DNA of 64,000 bases from JAEUIE01 sp046350055. Its GTDB lineage: Bacteria; Planctomycetota; Planctomycetia; Gemmatales; HRBIN36. The position numbers and the translations under genes were made by a program. The stretch is from contig JAXMBC010000001.1 of the NCBI GenBank assembly GCA_046350055.1, forward strand, positions 3,286,001 through 3,350,000. The letters are read 5' to 3'. The number at the start of each line of letters is the position of its first letter. The first letter of the stretch is position 1. Shown piece by piece: positions 18,216 through 27,096 of this stretch. Under the pieces are notes generated by a model. The model worked only from the letters and a program-made list of their open reading frames with translations, did not search any database and had not been told where the DNA came from.

Positions 18216-19166
18216 CTACGCTGCAGTGTTTCGCCTGGTGGTGATCTGCATGAACAAATCACGCAGCGACCGACGCTTCAGGTCCAGTCGGCGGAGGGTG
18301 GCACCACGTTCCACGATTCGCTTCGAAACAACTTCACGTAGATCGGCATTGTCCCGAGTCTGCAATTCCAGGGCGAAGACACCGGCATCCTGTGTTTCCG
18401 CGGGAACTACTTCTACGCTGGTCACACCATCCAGACTCTTGAGAGCCGACTGCATATCAAGCGAGGAGCCTCGGGCTTCGACCAGGATGCTCGTGTCCCG
18501 CTGCAGATTGTCGAGGCGATCATCCAGCGCGAGTTTACCCTGCGAGATGATAATCACCCGCTGACAGGTTTCTTCCACTTCAGGCAGGATGTGTGTGGAA
18601 AGCAGCACGGTATGCTGTTGGCCTAGCTCTTTAATGAGCTTGAGTGTTTCACCCTGTTGATTGGGATCGAGTCCCGCAGTAGGTTCGTCCAGGATCAGCA
18701 GTGCCGGATCGGAAAGGAGCGCATCCGCCAGACCGACACGCTGTCGATAGCCGCGGGAAAGTGTACCCACCAGGCGTCGCTTGACGCCCTCCAGCCGACA
18801 GCGGTCAATCACATAACCCAGTCGTTCCGCACGCTTGCCACGAACGACGCCCTTTAGCTGGGCCCGGTATTGCAGATACTCTGTCACTCGCATTTCTGGG
18901 TAGAGTGGCACATTCTCTGGCAGGTAACCCAGGTTCTCACGAACTTGGATGGAGTCGTTCATCACATCAAAGCCTCCGATGCTGGCGGTGCCACTGGTGG
19001 CTGGAATGTAAGTCGTGAGGATACGCATGGTGGTCGACTTGCCAGCACCATTAGGCCCGAGAAACCCGACAACTTCACCTCGTTTCACGCTGAAGCTGAC
19101 GTTATCGACAGCAACGACTTGTCCGAATTGCTTGGTGAGTTTGTGAACTTCGATCATGTTACTCAT
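18216..19166 (-). CDS. ABC transporter ATP-binding protein (GldA-like)
   Basis: About 316 residues. Walker A GPNGAGKS is at 37-44, the ABC signature is LSRGYRQRV, and Walker B is LLILDEPTAGLDP followed by the H-loop STHIL. A C-terminal regulatory extension of about 90 residues follows. This energises the permease and GldG-like proteins encoded downstream. ATG 19166 was chosen because family members begin just before IEVHKLTKQFG; 15 upstream codons show no similarity. It is the first gene of a four-gene unit ending with DUF4340. Confidence 0.93.
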   Translation of the reverse strand: MSNMIEVHKLTKQFGQVVAVDNVSFSVKRGEVVGFLGPNGAGKSTTMRILTTYIPATSGTASIGGFDVMNDSIQVRENLGYLPENVPLYPEMRVTEYLQYRAQLKGVVRGKRAERLGYVIDRCRLEGVKRRLVGTLSRGYRQRVGLADALLSDPALLILDEPTAGLDPNQQGETLKLIKELGQQHTVLLSTHILPEVEETCQRVIIISQGKLALDDRLDNLQRDTSILVEARGSSLDMQSALKSLDGVTSVEVVPAETQDAGVFALELQTRDNADLREVVSKRIVERGATLRRLDLKRRSLRDLFMQITTRRNTAA

Positions 19167-19215
19167 GAAAGAGACTTTCCCAAGGAGATGTTGACACAGC
19201 TGCCATGCCAAGGAA

Positions 19216-19280
19216 AGCCGACCGAACGGCGAGCCGCCCGGTACGACAGGCGCGAGGCCTGATTGCCGATGTGGTCGGCT
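19216..19280. repeat. GC-rich nested inverted repeat upstream of the Gld cassette
   Basis: AGCCGACC (19216-19223) pairs with GGTCGGCT (19273-19280), and CAGGC / GCCTG (19247-19261) forms an inner stem. It looks like a dispersed intergenic palindrome, similar in style to the one at 13838. It lies in the divergent spacer between the ATPase gene and the PPC-domain gene. Confidence 0.45.
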
Positions 19281-19326
19281 CCTAAAATCTTAGTAGCAGT
19301 GCAGGAGGATGGCTAGCAAGATATGT

Positions 19327-19355
19327 TTGTCACTCTCATGGAACCATGATAATAT
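19327..19355 (+). promoter_or_regulatory. Sigma70-like promoter for the PPC-domain gene
   Basis: TTGTCA (19327-19332), a 17-bp spacer and TAATAT (19350-19355) would give a leader of about 45 nt before ATG 19407. Confidence 0.5.
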
Positions 19356-19406
19356 CTACTTCCTGCTCGTCTTCCCACCTGTTTGAATCCCCCCTGGACG
19401 ATTGTT

Positions 19407-21881
19407 ATGAGAACTGGGGCACTTTTCATCATCCTTTGTCTTGCTGGATCGGTTGCTGCTCAGCCGACGCCGAGGTTAACCATCCTGACTCCTCCTGGTG
19501 GTCAGGCTGGAACATCCGTGACAGTGACTTTGACAGGAGTCGATCTGGATGTGAGCAGCAGCCTGCTGATCACGCCAGCTGGACTCACGGCCGAACGTGC
19601 ACCGAACCCGGCCAAAGCAGGGGATTTGCTACCAAATCAGTTCATCATCAAGATACCCAAAGAGACTGCCCCAGCGACTTTTGATGTCAGAGCTGTCGGG
19701 CCATGGGGTGTTACTAACCCTCGAGCATTCGTTGTCGGCGAATTGCCTGAAGTCAATGAGAAGGAGCCCAACAATGATGTGCCTCAGGCACAAACGATAC
19801 CGTTGAACACCACCATCAACGGGAATATCGCAGCTGCCAATGACGTCGATTATTATGCTATCACTTGCCAGAAAGGGCAGACGGTTCTGGTTCAGTGTGC
19901 TGCTGAGAGTATTGATAGTCGTCTGGAGCCTGACATTCGTGTGTTTCACAGGAATGGCAGACTGGTTGCAGCAAACAGGCCTCGCGCAGAGCCTGACGGT
20001 TTTTGTCAATTCACCCCTGCTGAAGATGGTGTTTACTATGTTCGTCTTTGCGCCCATGCTCATGTGGAAGGCAATGCGGAATCGTTTTATCGGTTAAGTG
20101 TCTCCACGCGACCATGGATCGAAGCGCTCAGCCCCAATGTGATTGAACCAGGCAAGGCCGTGACGGCAGCAGTATGGGGAAGAAACCTGGCAGGTGCCAC
20201 ACTGGATCCGGCATTTCAGGTGGAGGGGCAGCCGCTTCAGAAACTCACGGTCACCCTGGCTTCTCCCTCCGATACCAACGCCAGCCTGCAGTACCAGGGG
20301 TATGCTTGGCTGCCGCCAGCGCGTGCGGGGTTGGATGGCTTCTTCTATCGGACTCGCAATGCATCAGGCTGGTCTAATGCGGTGCCGATCAACTATGTCA
20401 ATGCTCCTGTCGTCATGGAAGCCGAGAATCACGCTACAGCAGAGAAGGCTCAGAAAGTGCCGATGCCTTGTGAAATACTCGGACGTATCGAGAAACGAAA
20501 CGACCGGGACTGGTACAGCTTCGCTGGGAAAGCTGGGGAAGTGATCTGTCTGGAAGGTTTTGCAGAACGAACAAATGCCCCCATGGATCTTTACATGGAA
20601 TTGCGGAACGAGAAGGGGGCTGTGCTGGGTGAATACGATGATCACACAGAGCAATCCAGCTATCATCGATTTTTTGCCCGAACGGATGACCCCTCAGCTC
20701 GCGTTACCATTCCAAACGATGGCAAATATCTTCTCATGGTCAGTAGCCGTGATGCAACGCTTCGAGGCGACCCTCGGCTGCAATATCGGATCAGTCTGCA
20801 CAAGCCCCGGCCCGACTTCCGGGTGATGGTGGTTGACGCCCATCCGCTGAATCCTGGAGCGCTGCGCCTGGTGCCTGGTGGTCAGCAGCATGTGGACATC
20901 GTCCTTTATCGCCGCGATGGTTTTATCGGACCGGTAACTTTAACCGTTGAGGGACTTCCTGCTGGCGTCACCTGTCCATCCGCAGTGGTTCCTGCGAATG
21001 CGATGACAGGGGCACTTGTATTCAGTGCAACTGAAAAGGCTGCTGAGTTTACCGGCTCCGTCACGATTAAAGCGACAGGAATGATCGATGGCCAGAAGGT
21101 GACTCGCGAGGCGCGATCGGGATGCCTGACATGGCCGAATCCCAATGAGCCCAATAATGGCCCAGGCATCAGTCGCTTGTGTCGTGCGACTATCCTGGCT
21201 ATTCGTCCTGGAAGTCCCAGTATGCGATTGACCGCAAAGATGGACATTTCCAGCCTGCCAGTTGGAGGCAATCAGGCTGTCAAACTGAAACTGGATCGAC
21301 TATGGCCTGAAGCCAAGGTGCCAGTCGTAGTCTCAGCGGTACACCTGCCTCCTGGTGTGACGTTCAATAACAATCAGCCTCTTACCATTGCTCCAGATAA
21401 AAACGATGCTGAAGTGCGGCTTGTTGTTCAGCAGAATAGTCCAGCAGAGGAATTTCCCCTCGTGCTGCGGGCGGTAGCGGCGATACCCTATGCCAAGGAT
21501 CCCAAAGCCAAGCAGAAGCCACCAGTGCAGATGGCGGAAACGTCGTCGATAGTGAACGTAACAGCGTATCGCAAAGTTGTGGATGTGGTCATCCCCAAAC
21601 CGATCGACCTGAAGATCGGCAGTGAGGTCAAAGTCCCTGTCAAATTCTCCAGGCTGTACGGCTTCCAAGGGCCGGTGACTATACAGGTTCAAGGTCTGCC
21701 TGCTGGGGTCACTGTTGCTCCCGTCACTCTGGCAGAAAAGGCTACTGAGGCAACACTGTTGCTTAAGGCTGGCAAAAATACAGCTGTTGCTTCGCCTTTG
21801 ATAACTCTCAGGTGCGTGGCAAATGTGATGAACATCAACCTGACCACCGAGGCCAGACTTACCGTGAAAATCACGAAATGA
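19407..21881 (+). CDS. Secreted multi-domain protein with PPC (pre-peptidase C-terminal) domains
   Basis: 824 residues with a Sec signal (LFIILCLAGSVAAQ) at the start. An IPT/Ig-like domain (about 20-110) is followed by a PPC domain introduced by EKEPNNDVPQAQTI and DVDYYAI, and a second PPC-like block near EAENHATAEKAQ and DRDWYSF. Two or three Ig-like/BACON-like repeats with VEGLPAGVT and VQGLPAGVTV complete it. No catalytic domain is seen. Planctomycetes have many such surface proteins of unknown role. ATG 19407 begins the signal peptide; the TTG 24 bases upstream is in frame but adds residues that are not signal-like. Confidence 0.83.
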   Translation: MRTGALFIILCLAGSVAAQPTPRLTILTPPGGQAGTSVTVTLTGVDLDVSSSLLITPAGLTAERAPNPAKAGDLLPNQFIIKIPKETAPATFDVRAVGPWGVTNPRAFVVGELPEVNEKEPNNDVPQAQTIPLNTTINGNIAAANDVDYYAITCQKGQTVLVQCAAESIDSRLEPDIRVFHRNGRLVAANRPRAEPDGFCQFTPAEDGVYYVRLCAHAHVEGNAESFYRLSVSTRPWIEALSPNVIEPGKAVTAAVWGRNLAGATLDPAFQVEGQPLQKLTVTLASPSDTNASLQYQGYAWLPPARAGLDGFFYRTRNASGWSNAVPINYVNAPVVMEAENHATAEKAQKVPMPCEILGRIEKRNDRDWYSFAGKAGEVICLEGFAERTNAPMDLYMELRNEKGAVLGEYDDHTEQSSYHRFFARTDDPSARVTIPNDGKYLLMVSSRDATLRGDPRLQYRISLHKPRPDFRVMVVDAHPLNPGALRLVPGGQQHVDIVLYRRDGFIGPVTLTVEGLPAGVTCPSAVVPANAMTGALVFSATEKAAEFTGSVTIKATGMIDGQKVTREARSGCLTWPNPNEPNNGPGISRLCRATILAIRPGSPSMRLTAKMDISSLPVGGNQAVKLKLDRLWPEAKVPVVVSAVHLPPGVTFNNNQPLTIAPDKNDAEVRLVVQQNSPAEEFPLVLRAVAAIPYAKDPKAKQKPPVQMAETSSIVNVTAYRKVVDVVIPKPIDLKIGSEVKVPVKFSRLYGFQGPVTIQVQGLPAGVTVAPVTLAEKATEATLLLKAGKNTAVASPLITLRCVANVMNINLTTEARLTVKITK

Positions 21882-21885
21882 TCTG

Positions 21886-21911
21886 GTCATCCCGCCTGTG
21901 AGCGGGATGAC
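21886..21911. terminator. Bidirectional hairpin between convergent genes
   Basis: A perfect 10-bp stem, GTCATCCCGC / GCGGGATGAC, with a 6-nt loop, lies exactly between the stop codons of the PPC-domain gene and the flavoprotein gene. There is no strong T-run, so its efficiency is uncertain. Confidence 0.6.
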
Positions 21912-21929
21912 TCCTGAATGTCTGACGTC

Positions 21930-23219
21930 CTATGTTGTGACCAACTCTCTATTTGGCAGAACATAGTGTTGTGTCATGCCCGGTTCAGGTCCATCTTTCT
22001 GTTGCTCGGCGAGTTGATCTTCTACCAGTGGCCAGAGATCATCAATCTCATCCTTGAAGAGGTTGCCAATGAGCACATCAGTGATCAGACCTTTCTTGTC
22101 TGGATGGTTGCGAACAAGCTTGCCAAAGTTCAGACCATCATAAAACGCACATACCAGCCGACGCATACGGTCCATGCCTTGGAAGTAGGATGCTTCCCAG
22201 CTGCGAAGCTGTTTTTCTGAAGTATCGCCCTGCTGCAATCCTGCTGCAATGGCTTCTGCAGCCATGCTGGCAGACGTGAGTGCCAGCAATACACCCGAAG
22301 AATAGAGAGGATCGAGGAATCCCAGAGCATCACCGACGAGAACCCAGCCATCACCTGCTGCCTGGGTTGCCCGGTATGAATATTCCTTCTGGGCACGGAA
22401 GATGTCGCATCGCTGGGCACCGGCAAGGCGAGGTTGCAGTCCCGGGCAGCGTTCCACTTCTTCGTTATAAATCGTCTCCAGTTCCTTGCTGATGCGGTTC
22501 TGGAAAAGGTAATCGTAGCCTGCCACTACGCCAACACTCACAATATCGTCGTGAAGGGGGATGTACCAGAACCAGCCCTTCTTGCCCTTGGTTTGAAGCA
22601 CGATCGTGGGGCCTGCATCGCGACCAGTATCTCGGTACGCGTTTTTCCAGTAGGTCCAGACGGCGGCTTTCTTGAGCACAGGGTCCCATTCACGCAGGTT
22701 GAGCCGATCCATGATGAGGCTGGATTGACCGCTGGCATCAACAATCACTTTGGCTCGAATAGTCCGTTCCGGTCCATCTTCCGGTTTCACTCGGATGCCA
22801 ACAGCCTTCTTGCCTTCAAAAAGAACTTCAAGCACACGGGCACCTTCGTGGACAGTGACGCCTTTGGCACGTGCGTTGTTCAGGAGTAGGTGATCAAATT
22901 CACTGCGTCGTACCTGCCAGGTCTGCGAACGCTGGTGGGGATCGAAGTCGCCGAAGTAGAATGGTTCCGAGAGTTTGCCATTCTGCGACACAAACTGCAC
23001 GCTATGTTTCTTTGTGAAATGGCTCTCTTGCATCGTGGGTAGAAGGCCCAGTTTCTCGATGACATGGAAGGTAAAGGGGATGAGCGATTCACCGATATGG
23101 AAACGGGGAAAGTGCTCCCGTTCAAAAAGTTCCACCCGATAGCCTTCCTGGGCCAGGAGTGTGGCTGCGGCACTTCCGGAAGGGCCTCCTCCTATTACGA
23201 TGACATCCAGATTGTTCAT
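21930..23219 (-). CDS. FAD-dependent halogenase-like oxidoreductase
   Basis: 429 residues. The FAD Rossmann motif GGGPSG is at 10-15, HIGESLIP near 41, and DASGQS near 161. WFWYIP (216-221) matches the WxWxIP signature of flavin-dependent halogenases, and a Lys pair at 70-71 sits where the catalytic Lys is expected. The same fold is used by geranylgeranyl-reductase-type enzymes, so chlorination or bromination is possible but not proven. ATG 23219 follows a GGAG site; earlier in-frame codons overlap marR and are not conserved. It is co-transcribed with marR, 13 bp apart. Confidence 0.85.
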   Translation of the reverse strand: MNNLDVIVIGGGPSGSAAATLLAQEGYRVELFEREHFPRFHIGESLIPFTFHVIEKLGLLPTMQESHFTKKHSVQFVSQNGKLSEPFYFGDFDPHQRSQTWQVRRSEFDHLLLNNARAKGVTVHEGARVLEVLFEGKKAVGIRVKPEDGPERTIRAKVIVDASGQSSLIMDRLNLREWDPVLKKAAVWTYWKNAYRDTGRDAGPTIVLQTKGKKGWFWYIPLHDDIVSVGVVAGYDYLFQNRISKELETIYNEEVERCPGLQPRLAGAQRCDIFRAQKEYSYRATQAAGDGWVLVGDALGFLDPLYSSGVLLALTSASMAAEAIAAGLQQGDTSEKQLRSWEASYFQGMDRMRRLVCAFYDGLNFGKLVRNHPDKKGLITDVLIGNLFKDEIDDLWPLVEDQLAEQQKDGPEPGMTQHYVLPNRELVTT

Positions 23220-23232
23220 GGTAATCTCCAAG

Positions 23233-23718
23233 CTAACGCCAGGGGCTGCCCGGCGGTTCATGTGGTTGGCGGGCAATGTTCAGCAGTTCAATGAGTTTCT
23301 TGAGGTCGGAGCCATTCAGATGGCCTAGTTGCTGATGATGGCATTGTTGCAATGGAACACTGATAAGGCTAAGCAGATCGAGTCCAGCCGGAGTGATGCC
23401 GACAAGTACACTCCGACGGTCTGTTTTTCGTTTACGGCGTGTAATCAGTTTCCGCTGTTCGAGTTTATCGAGCATACGGGTAACATCAGGAGCACGGGAA
23501 ACCAGCCGACTGACAAGACTCAGGGTAGGTACCGGTTCAGGGTAGCTGGCCTTGAGCAGACGCAGGACATTGTACTGTTGTGCAGTAAGCTCCCAGACAG
23601 CAAAGCACTCCTCCTCCAATGAACGCAGCCTGTCATAGGTCCGCCACAGGGAGAGGTAAGCTTCCTGTTCCAGAGAATCAAAATGCCGGGTCGTGGTACG
23701 ACGCAACGCCATAGTCAT
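23233..23718 (-). CDS. MarR-family transcriptional regulator
   Basis: 161 residues with the winged-helix MarR fold. LTAQQYNVLRLLKASYP begins the domain, the recognition helix lies in TLSLVSRLVSRAPDVTRMLDKLE, and the wing is RRKRKTDRRSVLVGIT. MarR dimers usually repress their own operon and release DNA on binding a small phenolic or oxidant ligand. The gene shares a transcript with the flavoprotein. ATG 23718 lies 7 nt after a TATAAT, so the mRNA may be leaderless; ATG 23712 is the alternative. Confidence 0.9.
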   Translation of the reverse strand: MTMALRRTTTRHFDSLEQEAYLSLWRTYDRLRSLEEECFAVWELTAQQYNVLRLLKASYPEPVPTLSLVSRLVSRAPDVTRMLDKLEQRKLITRRKRKTDRRSVLVGITPAGLDLLSLISVPLQQCHHQQLGHLNGSDLKKLIELLNIARQPHEPPGSPWR

Positions 23719-23724
23719 TGAGGA

Positions 23725-23758
23725 ATTATATCTGTTTGAACAATTATTGTCCAGACAA
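23725..23758 (-). promoter_or_regulatory. marR promoter with overlapping palindromic operator
   Basis: On the minus strand: TGGACA (23753-23748), 17 bp, TATAAT (23730-23725), then 6 nt to the ATG at 23718. The palindrome TTGTCCAGACAA (23747-23758) covers the -35, and an overlapping one, ACAATTATTGT, spans 23740-23750. Position and symmetry suit binding by the MarR dimer encoded immediately downstream. Confidence 0.6.
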
Positions 23759-23863
23759 CATTGTGACAGGATGTGTTAAAGGCGTGGTAAACTGCGTAAA
23801 GTCTCAGCCGATGGTCGCCGTTCCACTAGCCATTTCCTTGAGGCATTCATCAGTTCTACTTGC

Positions 23864-23869
23864 TATAGT
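23864..23869 (+). promoter_or_regulatory. -10 box of the kinase gene, leaderless arrangement
   Basis: TATAGT (23864-23869) is followed by 6 nt and ATG 23876. No good -35 is seen at 16-18 bp; TTGAGG lies 20 bp upstream. No ribosome-binding site precedes the ATG. Confidence 0.35.
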
Positions 23870-23875
23870 GTCACC

Positions 23876-25384
23876 ATGCCCCAACTGCAGGAAGCTGAGC
23901 TGTTAGCCAAAAGGGCCGTCGAATTCTTCGGCGTCCCGGCGGAAGCGGCTGCGCAGATCCTTCGCAACATCCGTCATTCAGAACAATTGGGGAACCATGT
24001 CAACATTATCACCCAGTTGCAGGATGCCGGGTACCTTTCGGAAGAGCAAGCTAATAATCTCCGTGAGACAGGCAATGGCTCGTTTGTTGCCATTCAGATT
24101 GGCGAGTCGAAGAAGCTGAATCTTGAGTATTTTGATGAGGAGCATCCCCGTTTCATAGCCGGGTATGAACTGGTTCGCCGTCTGGGCGGTGGCAGTATGG
24201 GTGCGGTCTACCTCGTCAGCGAGCCGCGTACCAGGCAACGGCATGCCATGAAAGTGCTGGGTGCCCAGTGGAAGCAGCACGAAACGCTGCTGGCCCGTTT
24301 TCAGCGAGAATCCCAGCATGCTGCCAAACTCGACCATCCCAATATCGTTCGTGGCTTTTACGCTGGTACTGACCGCGAAACAGAACGTCATTACTTCCTG
24401 ATGGAGTACATCGACGGTATCAGTGTGCAGACGCTGCTCGCTCAGCGTGGCAGACTTTCACCTGGCTTGGCGCTCCGTATTATCTGGGAAGTCGCTCACG
24501 GCCTGGCACATGCTCATTCTCGCGGTATCATCCATCGAGATATTAAGCCCGCCAATATTCTTCTCGACCCTATCGGCTTGGCCAAACTGACAGACTTTGG
24601 TCTGGCGAAGGATCGTTTCAACGATAACACATCTCTCACCAAGACCAAGCAGGGTTTCGGCACCCCGTTTTACATGCCGTATGAACAGACTGTTTCCGCT
24701 CGCAATGCTGACCATCGCAGCGATCTGTTTGCCCTTGGTGCGACGGCATATCACATGCTCACGGGTCGGCTGCCTTTTGAAGGACAGTCGCCGCTGGAGA
24801 TTACTGAAAAAAAACAAGCGGGTATCTATCCACCTGCATCTGAACACGTGCCGAGCCTCAATCCCAAGATTGACGAACTTCTCTCCAGGTTGCTGGCACG
24901 CAGACCGGAAGACAGGTTCCAGTCGGCAAGCGATCTGATCATTGCTCTGGATGAATCCAATCTGGTGCCGCCTGCGTTAAATTGGGATGATGTAACATCA
25001 GACAATCGTCCTACGTTGCACATTGCCGATCAGCCCACGAAGCAGGATGATGAACAGGAAGAAGAAAGTGGTCAAGAGCGTCATTGGTACCTCTGGGCAG
25101 GGCGTGTGGAAGGCAAACTCACCTGCAAGAAAGCGACCACAGAGCAGATCCTGGATTCACTGACTCAGAAGCACTTTACGCTGGAGCAACAGGTCAGTCG
25201 CTCGCCACGCGGGCCGTATCGACCACTCAAGGAGTTCATTGAGTTTCGTATGCCAGAACAGATCCCTGTTAAAATTGATTCTTCAAAGCGTTGGCCGGGC
25301 TGGCTGGTCTTTGCTGGTTTTGCCCTGTTCTGTCTGTTGTTTATGCTGTTGTTGTGGTGGCAATTACCTCAGCCACAAAAATAG
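23876..25384 (+). CDS. Hanks-type Ser/Thr protein kinase, membrane-anchored
   Basis: 502 residues. About 95 N-terminal residues, partly helical, precede a complete kinase domain: glycine loop LGGGSMG (103-109), Lys126, HRDIKPANILL with catalytic Asp222, and DFG Asp240 followed by GTPFYMPYEQ. After the kinase domain comes an acidic linker (DDEQEEESG), about 100 residues, and one membrane helix near 475-496, so the kinase faces the cytosol with almost nothing outside. All catalytic residues are present. The DMT transporter gene follows after 15 bp. Confidence 0.92.
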   Translation: MPQLQEAELLAKRAVEFFGVPAEAAAQILRNIRHSEQLGNHVNIITQLQDAGYLSEEQANNLRETGNGSFVAIQIGESKKLNLEYFDEEHPRFIAGYELVRRLGGGSMGAVYLVSEPRTRQRHAMKVLGAQWKQHETLLARFQRESQHAAKLDHPNIVRGFYAGTDRETERHYFLMEYIDGISVQTLLAQRGRLSPGLALRIIWEVAHGLAHAHSRGIIHRDIKPANILLDPIGLAKLTDFGLAKDRFNDNTSLTKTKQGFGTPFYMPYEQTVSARNADHRSDLFALGATAYHMLTGRLPFEGQSPLEITEKKQAGIYPPASEHVPSLNPKIDELLSRLLARRPEDRFQSASDLIIALDESNLVPPALNWDDVTSDNRPTLHIADQPTKQDDEQEEESGQERHWYLWAGRVEGKLTCKKATTEQILDSLTQKHFTLEQQVSRSPRGPYRPLKEFIEFRMPEQIPVKIDSSKRWPGWLVFAGFALFCLLFMLLLWWQLPQPQK

Positions 25385-25399
25385 AACCTGGTAGCACGA

Positions 25400-26257
25400 A
25401 TGAGCACTGTGTGGCGTGGACGATGGATGGTGGTATGCGCTGCTCTTGCGTGGAGTCTGAGTGGGTTATTCGTAAAACTGCTGGTTTCGCCCCCATCCTG
25501 GTTAGGTACTGATCTAGTAGCAGCAGAGCATATCGCGTGTTGGCGTTGTCTGTTCGGTGCGCTCAGCCTGGTGTTGTTCCTGCGGCCTGCTTCGCTTTCC
25601 TGGCATCCGCTGATGCCTCTCATGGCAGGTTGCTCTGCCCTGATGAATGGTCTGTTTATTGCAGCGATGGCGATGGGTGATGTGGCGGAAGCATCACTGC
25701 TCCAATACACCGCTCCATTCTGGGTGTTTGTTATCAATGTCCTGGTGTTAAAACGGGCTACTGCCAATCGGCTCGATGGCCTGAGCCTTCTGGTAGCTAC
25801 AACTGGTATTACAGTCATTGTCCTGGGTCGCTGGCAGGAGCAACAACTCTATCCAGCTATGCTGGCGCTGGGGGCTGGCGTTGCTTTCGCAGGGGTGATG
25901 CTTTGCCTCAGCTGGCTTCAGCAGCACAATTCAGTTTGGCTGGCATTTCTGAATCAACTGGTGGCAGGTCTCATCGCACTGCCATGGGCCTGGCATATGC
26001 CCTGGCCTGGCGGCATGGCGTGGCTGGTGCTGATTCTCTTCGGCGCAATCCAGGTGGCATTGCCCAATTGGCTGTTGTCGAAGGCGATGAAACTGGTCCC
26101 CGCCCATCAAGCGGCTTTGATTACGATACTCGATCCCATCTGTGCCCCACTCTGGGCCTGGCTCATTACGCAGCACATCCCAGGAGTGACAACACTTCTG
26201 GGTGGCAGCGTGTTTCTACTTGCTCTGATGATTCGATACTGGCCCAGAAAGAGCTAA
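25400..26257 (+). CDS. EamA/DMT-superfamily transporter
   Basis: 285 residues with about ten hydrophobic helices in two EamA halves; the first half ends near residue 138 and the second begins around YPAMLALGAG. The motif AEASLLQYTAPFWV in the first half is typical of drug/metabolite exporters such as RhaT/YdcZ relatives. It probably exports a small metabolite across the inner membrane. It lies 15 bp behind the kinase gene on the same strand, so control by or with the kinase is possible but unproven. Confidence 0.85.
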   Translation: MSTVWRGRWMVVCAALAWSLSGLFVKLLVSPPSWLGTDLVAAEHIACWRCLFGALSLVLFLRPASLSWHPLMPLMAGCSALMNGLFIAAMAMGDVAEASLLQYTAPFWVFVINVLVLKRATANRLDGLSLLVATTGITVIVLGRWQEQQLYPAMLALGAGVAFAGVMLCLSWLQQHNSVWLAFLNQLVAGLIALPWAWHMPWPGGMAWLVLILFGAIQVALPNWLLSKAMKLVPAHQAALITILDPICAPLWAWLITQHIPGVTTLLGGSVFLLALMIRYWPRKS

Positions 26258-26344
26258 TTACTTGGTGTATTCATCGGATTGAGTCACGCGGCTACAGCCT
26301 AGCCAGCATCTCAAGCACGATACAGAAATAGGCGACCAGATGTG

Positions 26345-26377
26345 ACCTCGTCCGGAGTGATACAAGAAGGACGAGGT
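26345..26377. terminator. Bidirectional hairpin between convergent genes
   Basis: A 9-bp stem, ACCTCGTCC / GGACGAGGT, with a 15-nt loop lies between the DMT transporter and the PEGA lipoprotein gene. The loop is long and there is no T-run, so termination is only suggested. Confidence 0.4.
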
Positions 26378-26406
26378 AGCAACGGATAAGGTTGAATGTT
26401 CGGATA

Positions 26407-26955
26407 TTACTGCGGTGGGACCGGAATCTGCCGTTCGTTGCCAGGCCCGCGAACAGGTGGAGGCGACTGCGTAGCTGATGGTGCCGTGATTGCTGGCGGC
26501 GGGGATACACCGGCAGGAGCTATGGTGCTGGGCTGAATTGGCATTCCCGTTGCTCCGCCTCCACGCTGACGGAACTCGTCTGCTTGCTGTTTCAGCTCAT
26601 CTCCCGATTTCTCCCGCATCGGCTGGAGTTGGTAGGTAAACACACGGCGGTCACGTTGAACGAACGGTCCCACTTCGGCCAGAAAGTCGATGCCTGGATA
26701 TTCATACCATTGAGGAGGAACTGGTTCGAGTACTTCGTAAGGCTCAAAGCCATCCTTGAAGAGTGTAATTTTGTAGTTGCCGTGGTCGATGAATGCATTG
26801 GTGGGCACGTTGCAGGGCGTAGTGCCTACTTCGACATTATTAATGAAGACTCGGGCTCCAGGAGGTTCGCTGAGAATGGTCATGCGGCGATAGACGCACC
26901 CGGTAGTCACCAGGGCAAGCAAGAGCAGAAGAAGTCCATGCCAGCGAGAGCTCAT
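26407..26955 (-). CDS. PEGA-domain lipoprotein-like protein
   Basis: 182 residues from ATG 26955. A hydrophobic leader ends in LVTTGC (Cys20), a lipobox-like site, though Thr at -3 is not ideal. The PEGA domain follows directly: ILSEPPGARVFINNVEVGTTPCNVP and HGNYKITLFKDGFEPYE. The C-terminal third is Pro/Gln/Ala-rich and probably disordered. PEGA domains are thought to bind surface structures. Upstream in-frame codons are not signal-like and were excluded. No function can be assigned. Confidence 0.78.
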   Translation of the reverse strand: MSSRWHGLLLLLLALVTTGCVYRRMTILSEPPGARVFINNVEVGTTPCNVPTNAFIDHGNYKITLFKDGFEPYEVLEPVPPQWYEYPGIDFLAEVGPFVQRDRRVFTYQLQPMREKSGDELKQQADEFRQRGGGATGMPIQPSTIAPAGVSPPPAITAPSATQSPPPVRGPGNERQIPVPPQ

Positions 26956-27096
26956 GCGAATTCCAGCGAAAAGGACGAATCGGCATGGGGGCATAACAAA
27001 GGGTGCGTAGCCCGTCAAGTCAGATGCGTGCCCCTCTCTTCCAAGAAACTGGGAATTTGGGTAGAATGCTCAAACACTTGTATCAAGGAGTTCCTG

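Noticed and set aside
26584..27096. N-terminal extension of the DUF4058 protein
   Set aside because: It lies antisense to the PEGA gene; the family N-terminus MPS...PGMDPYLE and an AAGGAG site place the start at 27097.
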